From positions 806,001 to 870,000 of the forward strand of contig JAQFWX010000005.1 in the NCBI GenBank assembly GCA_027605045.1: a stretch of DNA of 64,000 nucleotides, written 5' to 3'. This document shows positions 26,401-37,874 of this stretch, piece after piece. Every line of letters starts with the position of its first letter. Within the stretch, counting starts at the first letter, position 1. The notes below the pieces were generated by a model, which saw nothing but the letters and a program-made list of their open reading frames with translations, was not told the origin of the DNA and did not search any database. The position numbers were made by a program, and so were the translations under genes. The stretch comes from Phallus indusiatus (Eukaryota > Basidiomycota > Agaricomycetes > Phallales > Phallaceae).

Positions 26401-27089
26401 AGCTGAGGAGGTGAAATCCCCAGTTAGTTGTATACGAATATCCGAGTAAAGCCTGGAGCGCCACATAAAAACAAGGTCTTTTCGCAGCTTTTCAATCCGA
26501 TCCTTATCCCCATTACCGTCAGTAAGCTTATCTGGAGAGTCGAAAAGAAACTCGAATGCATCGCCAAAGCTTTTGCCTGTGTATAGGTACTCTAATTCTT
26601 GGCTGAACAGACTCGAGGCGATTGTGGTGGAGAGTCTCAGCACCTGTAAGGGAGCCATTGACGGCGAGGGAGAAGGAGAGCGTGAAAGAGCGTGTAGATC
26701 AGGGTTTGAAACGCCTAGTGATACAGCGGACTGAGCGGGCATTGGGGACGGACAGTACGGGGAAGGAGAGGCGACTGGAGCTGGTCGGAATGAAAAGTAC
26801 CGTGCTTGGAAAGTAGGGGGTGCACGAGCATATACGATAGCTACGAAGGTACGCAATTGAGTAGTAGATAAAAATGAAGAATTATTGTGTTACCTTTATG
26901 CCCCCATACTTCTTCTGAAGGCAAACTATCTGCGCCCCGCAATTCCCAAACGACATCAGGGAACCGATCTCGAGCATTATGGAAAAGTTGTTCCATATGA
27001 ATTTGCCAATCCGAGGTCGATGCCTGACAGGCAACATCCAGAGCCAAGGGAGGTGAATCATCGTCAGGTAAACGATCTTCAGTCTGCAT
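23456..27089 (-). CDS. BTB domain and CAP-Gly domain fusion protein
   Basis: Four exons (26894-27089, 25489-26840, 25225-25426, 23456-25164) give 1152 residues. The N-terminal 550 residues contain a BTB/POZ-like region with an insertion (YSDIRIQL...FSSHRFILVSRSPYFRTQLL, LGFIYTGTL, ATYLSIVSL), then a helical Cys-containing part. A Ser/Thr/Arg/Pro-rich basic stretch of about 350 residues follows, of the kind that binds microtubules. Near the C-terminus is a CAP-Gly domain (FGSTLLVGIPCI, ARYIGELEGERGPWVGVEV, RYFDI, FVRPSDVIYV), which binds the C-terminal EEY/F of tubulin or EB1. Role inferred: microtubule-linked adaptor, possibly for a cullin-3 ligase. The pairing of BTB with CAP-Gly is uncommon outside fungi. 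The second intron uses CCAACAG as acceptor because the nearer AG breaks the frame. Confidence 0.85.
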
Positions 27090-28721
27090 ATTTCACTGGG
27101 GTATACAAGCAAGTACAGTTACTCGGGACGACGGTATAACAATGAGGGTATACGGGCCAAAAGGCGGCCAGTGAATGTTCGTTAGGAAGCTCTATAGACA
27201 GAAAATGGTGAGAAAATATGGCTCCCAACCGGAGACAGAAGGAGCGCAAATGAGATAACAATTTGGAGAAACTGGAGAGAAATGTGAGGAACACCGAACA
27301 CGCGCCGTCCCAGGTAGTGTGACTAAGCTGAGCCCTGGCGGACTTTGGAATTGAAAGAGTCAGGACCGGTTCATTAGTTGTCATTAGTTGTCATTGGCAC
27401 TGGAGGTGACTTTGTGATAGGAAATGAATCATTTTCCTTCAAGGCGAAATGAAATTCAAACATGTGTCCTATTAGGTTTTGATTTCTTAATATCTGACAA
27501 TCGGAAGATACTGATGAAAGCACGGGTCCCAACAGGAATTGTCAATGAGTTGTCAATAAGCCCGGGTCGTGCATATCGTGATTGATCCCAAATCATGCTG
27601 TAAGCTCTACATGGCAGCTCCAGGCAACTCCAGCGGTTGAGTGGTTTTGATTGGCTCTTGTTGATGTCTATGCGAAACTGCAGGGGCAGACCCGGAAGTA
27701 TAATACCCATACGATCAACACTAGCCGCCGTATTAGTGTTTTCTGGACGAGCTACTTTCAGCCAAAGAGAAAATTGGCGTAATTCAACGAACGATAACAT
27801 GACCGGAGATATCTGTCAGTGTCGATTCTTTACAACGCGCAGTCTGCGTCCATTAGGCTCTAAGGCTGTTCGTAATCACAATTCCATTTTCGCCAATCAA
27901 TTACATGCGGACTGGAGATGAATGCCATGAGCAGGTGTTTTGAGAGTGGAACTCCAATTTACATGAAGTTATTATACTTCTACTTTTATTGTTTCTGCTG
28001 GAGCTACTCCGAGACTATTCTTCAGTATTTCCTCAATTGATGAGAGTGATCTGCAAAACATTTAATCAAACGAGCGTAGAAAGCAACTCAACAAATATCG
28101 ATATATCATTGATTCAATTGCATTTCAGTACTCAGCAATTGTCGGGACTTTGGAATCCGCGCCCCGACGCGTGAAATTGCTCATTTCCGAGTCGACATCG
28201 CAGCTGATATGGATATTCGCGACGTTGAGAGCACAAATGAATGAAACATCATTCATTGTAAGGAGCATAGGTCATTGACGGGATAGGTATTAAATATCAG
28301 CCGACGCAAACAGGATAAACTATCGAATTCCGCAATTACGGTTCAGACACGTTTTTCTGTATACGTGTAAATGAATGTTCAATATATTGAAAGAACTTCA
28401 AAAGATTCAATCATGTTGATCAGTGTTGAAAACAAAAGAAACATTGAGATCGGCCCCTCATATGCGTATTATATACCAGCATGTGAGACAGGAAAGCCTT
28501 TCTAAATTACAGGACTGTTTTCGTTCATCTTTTAAAGGGAAGATGTCCATCTAAGCCGGTACTTCTACCGGTGGGTCTCTGTAAATTTCACATATTTACG
28601 AAAAGACTATAAAAAAAGGAAAAGTCAAAAGAGCGGGACTGGCGTGTAATATATACAAATGATGCGTCAACGCCATGTCGACGATCATTAGGTGAGTGGA
28701 TCTCCTAGACGATCAGTCGTA
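27090..28721. other. Intergenic region, about 1.6 kb
   Basis: No convincing gene. An open frame at 27637-27921 (+) and its antisense have no domain or splice context. A short direct repeat, TCATTAGTTG twice plus a partial third copy, lies near 27371-27396 upstream of the BTB/CAP-Gly gene. Confidence 0.5.
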
Positions 28722-29912
28722 TCAGATCCAACCGCGAAGGCTGTTTTCGGTCGAATTTGAACCGGAATATTCCTCGGAATGAGTTCCGAGTTTCCACGAG
28801 AGCGGGGGAGCTTCTGAAATTCTCGGGGAGGACATCAGCGTAGTCGCAGCGCGTCGAAGTTGTTTTCTTGGCGGCGTTGCGCGTAAAAACCCCGAAGATG
28901 ATTGGGCTCGTGGCCCAGGACTGAAATAGACATTTTTCAGTTACTGTATGTAAACACTTCTATTTGGGTGATTCCCATACCTGCCGATGTGCATTCTTCC
29001 CGAAGTCAGGGTTTTGTTCACAACCCATAAATCGAACTTGGGGCGAGAATTATTATTTGTTGATGCAAAAAGCCACGCGAGCATTGCGTCATATTCTTCT
29101 TCGGTACTAATGACGTTGGGATAGTTTTCGCAAACAAATGCGATTTCGTTTTTTGGGCGTTTTGTGCGCAATGATACGACTCCGAGAAGACCGGACCACG
29201 AGAGTGGTCTCCAACACTGAATGGAAGCGGGACCACAATCAGAAATGAATCGTACATCAATTGACGTCCGAGTTCGATGGGTCTATTATCACAACGAACT
29301 ATATTAACTCAAAAGGTATAAAAACTGAGTAAAAAATATTTACCCTTTTATGACTATCAGGACTTGTGAAATTGGTGCCCGGAGTCGAAAATTCAAGCCT
29401 GGGGGACTGTAAAATTTTTCTCGAATTATTGTGATCACCGAAGGAATCTTCCATCAAGTCGAGAAAAAGAGATTGACGAGAATACCTGTCTCTGAAATGG
29501 CCCGGTTCCGGACTGGGGTCCGATATTTGGCTACCCTCCAAGGAGTGGGATTCATAAGAAATAGATGATCTCGGAGAACTGGGAGGGAGTCGAACGAGGG
29601 TAAAAAGCTCGTTAGCTCGTCTGGAAATTCTTCTATGGATTGGGTGAGGGAAGATTGGGACTCGGGAGTGGTGGAAAGAGCGTCTGAAAAGGAGTCAAAA
29701 CTCGATGAATCCACGAGCGCAGATCTCCGCGTGGGGCCTGCACATCCTGTCAAGTTTTGATTAATGGCTCCCTCGTCGGCGAGAAACCAAGTTGAGGCAA
29801 ATGGGTCAAATTGTGTTTCATCGTCAAGATCTTTTTTGGTCAAAGTACTCCAAGCATGTCTTAGAGAGCGAACCACAGACTGCTTGAATGGTTGAAAAGA
29901 TTCTGAAGGCAT
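28722..29912 (-). CDS. Hypothetical protein, orphan
   Basis: Four exons (29486-29912, 29344-29447, 28981-29282, 28722-28920) close to 343 residues with standard donors. The N-terminal half is Ser/Asp/Glu-rich and likely disordered. The middle (CGPASIQCWRPLSWSGLLGV, FVCENYPNVISTEEEYDAML, FDLWVVNKTL) looks folded. The C-terminus is basic and Ser-rich. I recognise no family, signal peptide or membrane helix. An upstream in-frame extension to 30035 exists but begins in sequence that does not look coding. The consistent splice phases are the main evidence that it is real. Confidence 0.6.
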
Positions 29913-30322
29913 TAGTGAGCGCGAGGATAATGGACCATTGAAAAGAATGACTTGGTTTCGAGAGAAGAGACAGAAGGGAAAGAAGCGAGCTTCCAAAATA
30001 TCGCCTGGGAGACGGCACCAGGGTAATAATCTCAAAGATTTTCAAATCGCGGAGACAAATTGAGAGTGGCGTTGGCGTTTTTGATCTCTTTGCCGGTTGT
30101 CCCAAGCAGCACACGACTTGGAACAGCTCACATTTTTCTAAAGCTATTAAATTCGACTGCAAGCCTGTCAAAAAAATGAATTCCAAGCAATAAGGCAAAT
30201 ATACGAGCAGTTTTAGCTGGAATTGTGTACAATATTCCTCTATCGCAGGTACCTGTACATGAAACTGATGAGTGGTGCGGACCCTGAAGCTTAAAGTTCG
30301 TTACCCTATGGAACGCGACAAA
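29913..30322. other. Intergenic region
   Basis: Promoter side of the orphan gene 28722-29912. Nothing else seen. Confidence 0.45.
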
Positions 30323-30873
30323 TCAAGCTCGCATTTCCCAACTCGGTCTAGCACCATCGTGGGAGGAAATTTCGCTTGGTCCAGGAAGGCACTGACCTTT
30401 TCTTTTGGATAAATATATAAGATAGCGAAAGTCTTCCACAAGGTATATTTTAGACTCGGAATCAGCTAGTGTTTTGTCCACGCTCAAGCTTCGAATGCTG
30501 TATTTCCGTTCCTTGTTCAAGATTTTGTCGCAGATCCTCCGAAGCTCATCCTCTTTTTGGTTACCCGTGAACCACTTCTTGTTCCGTATTTGGCGTAACT
30601 TGTAATCGAAACTGCACTTTGTACGAAGTGAGTGCCGCATGGTCTGTTCACGAAATGTCACAGGATCCTGTCACGCATCAATGCATCACTCATCAACGAA
30701 CAAGTGCCATTTCCAGGTCAACTTGGTTCTAGTCTTACTGTGGCTTTAATATTGTCCTGCTTCTTCCCTTTCATGCTACATTTGTGCAGCTGTAGCTCGC
30801 CATACGTTTGTTCGAAACAAAAAACGGGGTATTTACAAGCCCGCGATACGCCTTTTAGAGCACCGGCGACCAT
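30323..30873 (-). CDS. Possible small hypothetical protein
   Basis: Two exons, 30739-30873 and 30323-30667, joined by a good GTAAGA...GTGACAG intron, give 159 residues. The product is basic (KKWFTGNQKEDELRRICDKI, DSESKIYLVEDFRYLIYLSK). No family recognised. It could be a chance frame; the clean intron in a compatible phase is the only support. Confidence 0.33.
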
Positions 30874-31396
30874 TCCCGAAACCCGTATTTTATCCAGTGG
30901 CAGTAGATTTAGCACCACAGTTTAAGAGGGGCTCCCTTTAGCTTTGGAAGACGCAAGGCAGAATGATTTGACTCGCCTTTCAATTGACTCGGCTACACTA
31001 GTGTACGCAATGATATGACGACCCCAACAGGCCCCAACATGGGAATAGTCTCCGTTGTTCTCTGCTTTTTTACTTCCTCATTGGTTTGGATAATTGCCCT
31101 TCGCCTTGAAGAACCCAAAAGCATGTAAACTTCCAGCTATTTGAGGGATTTCATTATATTTTAGAATCGGCGAAATTGTGCTGACAGCTGACACACTAAC
31201 TATACTAACTTTGGCAGCGGGCCGAGCGGTCAATCAACCCCTTCTGCGTCTGCGCATAACCCTAGCAAAGATGTCGACTAATTTGGGAATGGCAATTTAC
31301 CATATCAGTAAAATTGTTCATGCCCGAGAAGCAATGTAGTTCCTGTTTGCCCTTTTTTCCGATACCACAACTGTTGTGCAAATCTCCCTCCAGAGG
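30874..31396. promoter_or_regulatory. Divergent intergenic region upstream of the 7-TM gene
   Basis: Expected to hold the promoter of the 7-TM receptor-like gene. A short hydrophobic frame at 31039-31137 (MGIVSVVLCFF...) could be an upstream exon, but I find no in-frame join. Confidence 0.4.
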
Positions 31397-33468
31397 ATGA
31401 TACCCTATGCACTCAAGTTGGTTTGGTTCGGTTTCTCATTAGCAGGCAGGTGATATTGAGAATCTAAGCGTGATTATTAACATATCATTTCTTTTCCGGT
31501 CTAGGCGTATTCGTTTGTTGGTACGCGTTTATCATTCTACCCGGCCGCAATTTTGGCGGTTTATGGGGCAGGCTTTGGTATTGCATACTCCTAACATGGC
31601 TTGAGGTTGCTTTTTGTCTTGGTGAGTTTAAGTTCTGATTCGGAATTTACGTTTTTGTCTAACCTCAGAAATCAGGTTTAATGTATCATATGGATCCTCA
31701 TCGGATGCCCCACTCCTTCTGTCTCTGTACGTTCACCCCTTTCGCCTTTCTTGGACAACCAATGTTGATATCATACATTCTTCAATGCAGTCCAAACGTT
31801 GTCTTTTTCAATGGCAGCATTTGGTCTCAGCGGATGGTGCTGTTCTTTTTCTATTGCTACCGCGCTAGCCGTTCTTCGACCCCGAGCGTTCAACGATGCT
31901 TCCGCGTGAGTAATATTGCCATGGCACGTTCCTCGTCGTGAAACTCGGCATTCCTCCCATTTATAGAGCCCTCTCATGGCATCCCCGTTACATTCCCACG
32001 TTGATCCTTTTCCCTATCTGTGCATCCGCCTTGTATGCAACCTTGGTTATTAAATTGAATGCAGTCAAACCAGTATCCTCTGATGATTTGCACTGCGACG
32101 TAACGGATCCTATCTGGTATGTTACTGATTCTCATATTCCGATCAGTTTTCTCAGATATGCATACATCGTGTGAAGGCTGCGCTTGTTGGGATACGGCGG
32201 CATTTCCCCTTTAATGACAATCCCCTTCCTTTGCTTGTCGCTCTTTATCGCAAAACGATTACACGGTCTACAATATGAGTCTGAAAACATTAGCACGGAC
32301 CAGGGTCTTTCGACGACACAACAGTCCTTCGAGATGTTGGATACCTCTGCTCACAACAACGTGTCTTTACCTCCCGAGAAATTTAAACCGAAACGAATGA
32401 TATCCCGTAAATCCACGGATGGCTCGAGTAAAAGAGTTTCCCAGCGCAGAAGTCGGGAGAGTGTAGGATCAGATACAATACCTGTGTTCGACTCTTCTCA
32501 CTTTAGTGGAGATTTCAAAGCTTCGGTGCAGCCATTGGAAATCCACGTGGAAAGAGATGTCACCTTGATTACTGAGGAAAGCTCGACGAAATTTTTAATT
32601 GATAATCCCGACTCCCCTCCTGAGTTTTCCAGCCTCTCCATTTCGCCTCAACGACGTGCCTTGGAAAGTCTAACAAAATACGAGTCAACTCCTCCTTTCT
32701 TCTCGTTGTACTCCCCCAATTCTTCAGAGCCTACGTCGGCCACCCCAATGTCGACGACGAAACTCTTGTTCTCTCCCAGTTTACCTCGAACCAGTCAAAT
32801 AATCGATTTCAACAACATCCTTCCTGAAGAAAACGAGGCTGATAGTAAAGTACCCCCTTGGGAGGTTGCTGACTCGGAGTATGACGAGAAAGGCCGTTTG
32901 AAGACAAACCCCAATGAGGCACAGCTGAGGGTACTCAAAAGTACATCCAAATTCATTAAAGGTGCAACTCGCGGAACGTCGAGAAATATTCACTCAAAAA
33001 AAATCACCGGTGCATATCGTCGAATGATATTGCTGCAAGTGTGAGTAAATTATTGTTTCGAAAGAAAGTTTTAAATTCTAATTTTATTTTGTTTTTTTTT
33101 ATCTATAAAACTCGCGCTCTAGTGGATATTTCTTGGTTCAACTACTATCGTCGTTGTCCACCATCATCGATGTTAGTCGTAATCGGTTGACTCCGTTTGG
33201 GACACAACACATTGCCCTGATTTTAGCTGGGTGGGGACCCTACATTATATATCGTGAGTCCAATTGTCGCTTGAGTGAATCAAACATCTTCTCATGAGAC
33301 TCGGTCTAGTTGGAGTTAAAGTGATTAATCGTTGGATCGACATCTGATTGATCTTATATTTAACGGTCTTACATAAAGTATAATTCTGTAGAATGTACCG
33401 TCGCGCCTGCCAGTGGGCCAGCTCGATTGTACATTTCGGCAAGTAAAGAAACAAGAAGTATGTTGTAA
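31397..33468 (+). CDS. Seven-transmembrane receptor-like protein (GPCR-like)
   Basis: Eight exons (31397-31445, 31505-31621, 31676-31726, 31791-31905, 31967-32116, 32177-33040, 33123-33253, 33392-33468) give 517 residues. Hydrophobic segments in order are: ALKLVWFGFSLAGVFVCWYA; WYCILLTWLEVAFCLGL; TLSFSMAAFGLSGWCCSFSI; IPTLILFPICASALYATLVI; LGYGGISPLMTIPFLCLSLF; ILLQVGYFLVQLLSSLS; and HIALILAGWGPYIIY. A Ser/Pro-rich loop of about 240 residues lies between helices 5 and 6, as in many fungal receptors of the Gpr1/Git3 kind. Ligand and G-protein coupling are unknown. The first intron must use a GC donor (GCAGGT). The N-terminus before helix 1 is very short, so an upstream exon may be missing. Confidence 0.7.
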
Positions 33469-34439
33469 TTACTTACATAAATAATCCATTATACCACTTC
33501 AAAATATTTTCAGAGGTTAAGAAATTGCAGAATATGATGTGCAAGTAGCATCATAATACATCATATTATGCCGGTGTGCACGTGGTCGGATCAAATTCGC
33601 GGTGAAATTTTTGCTGTATTTGAAGTAGCGGGATGCAGCCACGAATGTTAGGAAGAAACGACAAAAAGTTTAAAAACAAATTGACTATCGGCAGACCGGT
33701 CCGATAACGACAACATCAAAAAATGAATGAAGGGAATTGTCTAATGCACACATGACTTTGTAATCATCAAAGATCTGCCGAACGTTTAGGTCTGGCATAA
33801 TGCCCAAAGAGCTTCAGATGCATAAGCATATTATTATTATTACTTGCATTTGTATAATAACATTAGCGGATCATTATATTCGACATCATCGTAACTAACT
33901 TTTATTAACATGCAGGCACGCGATAGTAAACAACAGATATGATGGACGGAATAAAAAACAAACAAACAAAAAAAAAGGGAGCTTGAGGTAAAATACAAAG
34001 CTTTGAGATAGAACACGGCTATGGTATATCCCTAAGCATCAAACAAACAGAGAAAAGAAAGGTGAAGAAAAGAAGAATTCAAGTTCGTATCGGATCGTAC
34101 TTGCGGGACCTGCAGGGCTAAGTACCTTCCCTTTTAGTATGGATGTATGTCGTGTCCTCCCGGCCCAATATACATGACATATGCAGTATAGGCGGTAAAC
34201 AAAGTCCGCTTAGATGGACTTCGACGTCTTTTCCAATGAGGGAGACTGGAAAGAAAGGAATGGACGCTCATCCTCACACAGAGGATAACGTCCCAAATGT
34301 AACATTACACTTTAACCCCAAGAAGAGACAGGTGTCGTCACCGTATGTGTTCGATCGACGCGTATGAAGGAAATGGAAAAAAAGGGAAAGGCATCGTGCG
34401 ACACACAAAGGCAAAAAGAAAAGGAGGGGGATATTTGTT
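33469..34439. other. Convergent intergenic region
   Basis: 3' flanks of the 7-TM and CCCH genes. AT-rich, with ATTATTATTATT near 33832 and a small inverted repeat CATAATA...TATTATG near 33552-33570. No gene seen. Confidence 0.5.
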
Positions 34440-36598
34440 TCATTTATCTTCGTCCATTTCGAACAGTCCATCGTCATTGGTGGTAACAGCTGACGTTAGC
34501 GGACTTTTCATCGACAAAGAAGGCCACTGTCTTCGGTTCGGAATATTGATATTGTTAGAACGCGACTCTAAAGAACCCAACATAGAATTCGCGGATGTCG
34601 CTTGACTCAACCCTGTCAACCCGGTATATTCATTATGATTGCTCGTGAAACTAGACCCTCCCATTAACCGTGCACCTGGGCTTCCCGATAGAGTAGGAAG
34701 ATGCGGGCTTGCGCCGCTTACAATCGATGCAGACGGCCGAATGTGCAATCTGCTCAATCCAGCCGCAAGTCCTTGCGGCAAGCTTTGTCCAGGTGCATGC
34801 TCTTGCAAAGCACGGACAGTTGGGCTAAGGGGGTTACCGCTGTACAAATCCTGATTGGCTGCAGGGATCGGCCGCGGTTGTTGGAGTGAATCCAGTGTTC
34901 CAGAAGCGGACTGATGTTGCGCGATGTTGCTAGTACGCTGCGAGGAGAAAATATTCGGTAAAGGCGGGGATATGAAACCAGTGGTTAAAGGAGAGCCTGA
35001 ACTAGAGAAATTGAGATGCGTGCTGCTAGCAGTGAGGGCTGGCGGTGCCTCGGAGAATGTTCGCGCGTTGACAGGCGTACGCCTCGGTAAAAACCCGGTG
35101 GAGACGTTGGATGTACCAAGGAATGACGGACTGAGGCCAACATTCGATTGCAGATCTCCGTTGTTATCGCTCCAGATTCCCTTCACGCTGTCCATGAGGT
35201 TGACTGCAGGTACTGAACGCGAATAACGGTGGTGCGTCTCCATAACTGGACGTTGACCGCCGGTGCGACTTAATCGACGTTTTTTCTCTTCATCTGTGAG
35301 AAGCTCGTTCAAACTAGACGGCAAAAATTCTTCAAAGTCGTCTTCTTCGACAGTTCCCGCGACGGCCGAGTCCCATCCGGCGATACCACCGACAGACATG
35401 GCTCCGGTAATAACAGGAGGTCGCGTGCCAGCGGTACGAATCTGTGTACTAGCCGAAGTATCCAAATCTAAGCTGTAGGACATGAAAGCGTTTTTAGAGA
35501 AAGGGGACGAGGCAGGCATAGGACTGGTTATTAATCCGGAAGTTTGGGGAGAAACGGAAGGCGAGAATTCATTGATCTTGTGGATGGATTGTGGTATTGG
35601 TTGTGAGGTTGGGGTATGGGCGGGAGACGAACGTGGAGGGGAGCCAATGGGTCCAAATCCGAAGTCTCCTGAACCATTTTGACGGGAAAATCCTCGTGGA
35701 ATTGAAGGTTTAGATAGTGGGAGAGGAGTGTTATCTTCTGTCAGGGTATCTTGTTGAGAAGGGGTGCTACTGCCGGCCTGTCTGGCAGACTCGAGTCGAG
35801 GTGGGGTAACAACAACTTCGGCGAGAGGTAAAGGATTTAACGAAGGGGCAGGGCTTGTATCGACACTATTTTGAGACTCGTGTTGTTTTAATGTTGTAGA
35901 GGTTTGAACCACTTGCGGGGTAAAGTCGTCTGGTAAACCGAAAGGAAAATCTGTGTCGCTCAATGAAGGTGCTGGTGCGGAGGGAGACAGCGTAGCTTTT
36001 GAAATTGAAATAGGAGCAGACCCTCTTCCCAAACCGCGCGCGATGCCAATTCGCAGGCTTTCTTCTTTTGCGCCGGGTGCCTTTCGCTTCTCGGTAGTCC
36101 CGGTGGTGCGTTTGTTATTACCGGCAGTGGTGGAAACGGCAGGAGGAACGCCTGTAGCTGCAGTGGCTTGCTGAGCGGCCTTCTTGTTTTTCCTGTCCAT
36201 AGACATCGGTTGACCGGGGAGAACGTGGGCCAAGGCACACTTGTGGCCGAACTTGCAATTGCCCTTCAAGAACCACTGGCAAGTGTCCTTTTGTTGCCCA
36301 GGCTCAGCCATCTGGTGAGAAAAAGGACAAGAGGCACCGGCTGTACATTGACTCAACCTGAAAAATTTGCAGGGAACGTGTGAAACGTCTTTGGCTGCAA
36401 TGAGATGGGGGTCAGTTTCGTGTTAGTTTTCTTTTTTTTTTTCGCAAGAAGCGGGCGTCTGCTGAACCACGCACTTTTTGTCTGACCAGCATTAGTTTTG
36501 GATTTTGAACCATTCTTGTCCCTTTCTCTATCGCGGTCTCCTTCTCGTTCTTTAGAACCCGAACTTGTGTCTGAGAGGTCGAACTTGTCACTCGGCAT
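34440..36598 (-). CDS. CCCH zinc-finger protein
   Basis: Two exons, 36475-36598 and 34440-36394, give 692 residues. A short acidic/basic N-terminus is followed at about residues 46-90 by two CCCH fingers of the C-x7-C-x5-C-x3-H form (CKFFRLSQCTAGASCPFSH and CQWFLKGNCKFGHKCALAH). The remaining 600 residues are Ser/Pro/Thr-rich and likely disordered. The two N-terminal fingers with a long tail resemble fungal Lee1/Cps3-type proteins, which are thought to bind RNA. Target RNAs cannot be inferred. Confidence 0.88.
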
Positions 36599-37874
36599 TA
36601 TTCAAATAGAAGCAGACGAACAGGAGAGGGCGAGAGAGAGAAAAAGCAGAGGTAAGAGGGTATGAATATAATATTGAAATTGAAAAATCAAAATGTCACT
36701 GAATAAATGGGAAAAGATGGCAGCAGCACGAAACCCAAAGCAGACGGAGAAAGAGATTGACTGGTCACAAGGAGGTGCGACAGTTAAATAGGACGGGCGG
36801 TGTCAAAGCTGAATTTTGCTACAATGCAAAACAATCAAACTCCGACAACTAGGCGCCGGTCCGCACAGGGGCTTCGGAAGGCGGCAAAAATGGACCACCG
36901 TGACGTGACGCTGTGACGATTCGTCCTGTATGCTAACTTGACCTAGTACTAGTACTACCAACTAGTGGTTGTTTTGAATTTGTCGATTGATAAGACAATA
37001 CCACAAATACAATAATTCCAGCCACCTCCTTTCGTGATCTTTACTGAGGCTTTTCGTGAATCAGCACTGCTAATGTGTACAGCAATTCAAATTATCCTGG
37101 ATGGGTCAGCGCCCCACCGGTCACCGTATTTTAGGAGTACTTACGATGTATACGCCTTGACCACCGTATCTTATGGCTCTCACTCCTAATGTATATTTCC
37201 TGTTATACCCATTTCCCAGCTTTGCTGGTTTTAAGCTGCTACTGATATTCACCACAGTTGGCGTTTTTAGGAGTTCAACTTTCCATTTCCGTGCAGTCAC
37301 CGGTTCACTCCTCAGCTTGACATATGAGGTCATTAGTAAACCCATGAATCTTCAAGTACAGTGCGACGTGTTTACAGTGGCGTAGCCAATTCTGGTCAAT
37401 CAGCATTGTGAGCCACGTTTGGAAGGTCAAATGCCCCCAAGCCTTTGCACTTGCTACGACACACGGAAAATATTAGCTTACTACACACTCCTGAAATCCC
37501 TGAAATTTTAACCCCAAGGTTAACTGATTGATAAACATTCGCACTAAGCTCATTAATTCACAAATGTGGAATTGAAATATACAGGTGTCCAGTAAAAAGA
37601 TATTAATGAATTGCAAATTAAATGAAAACTGCATTTAGGTTGTCTGGACCACGTCATAAGTACATATAATAAGGTCCAATGAAACAATTCAATTACAAAT
37701 TCAATCACAAACAAAAGGACTCGGGACGGAATGGCACTGGCAAGTCAAAATGGCCACACCGAAGATTCCCCACCACAAGACACCAACGTTCACCTATAAT
37801 TCTTGAAAGGGTCTTTTCTCAGTGCCTCTGCTTCCGTAGTCGTTCCCATCTGCTTTATTCGGGGCACAGCCATA
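36599..37874. other. Intergenic region, about 1.3 kb
   Basis: Holds the CCCH gene promoter and the 3' end of the Mad3 gene. A CTAGTACTAGTACTACCAACTAGT stretch near 36943-36966 is a weak repeat of ACTAGT. Short frames on the plus strand have no support. Confidence 0.5.

Noticed and set aside
27456..27921. Overlapping open frames on both strands upstream of the BTB/CAP-Gly gene
   Set aside because: No recognisable domain, no splice partners; best read as intergenic.
34639..36383. Several plus-strand frames across the CCCH gene
   Set aside because: Antisense shadows of a Ser/Pro-rich coding exon; no splice logic or domain.
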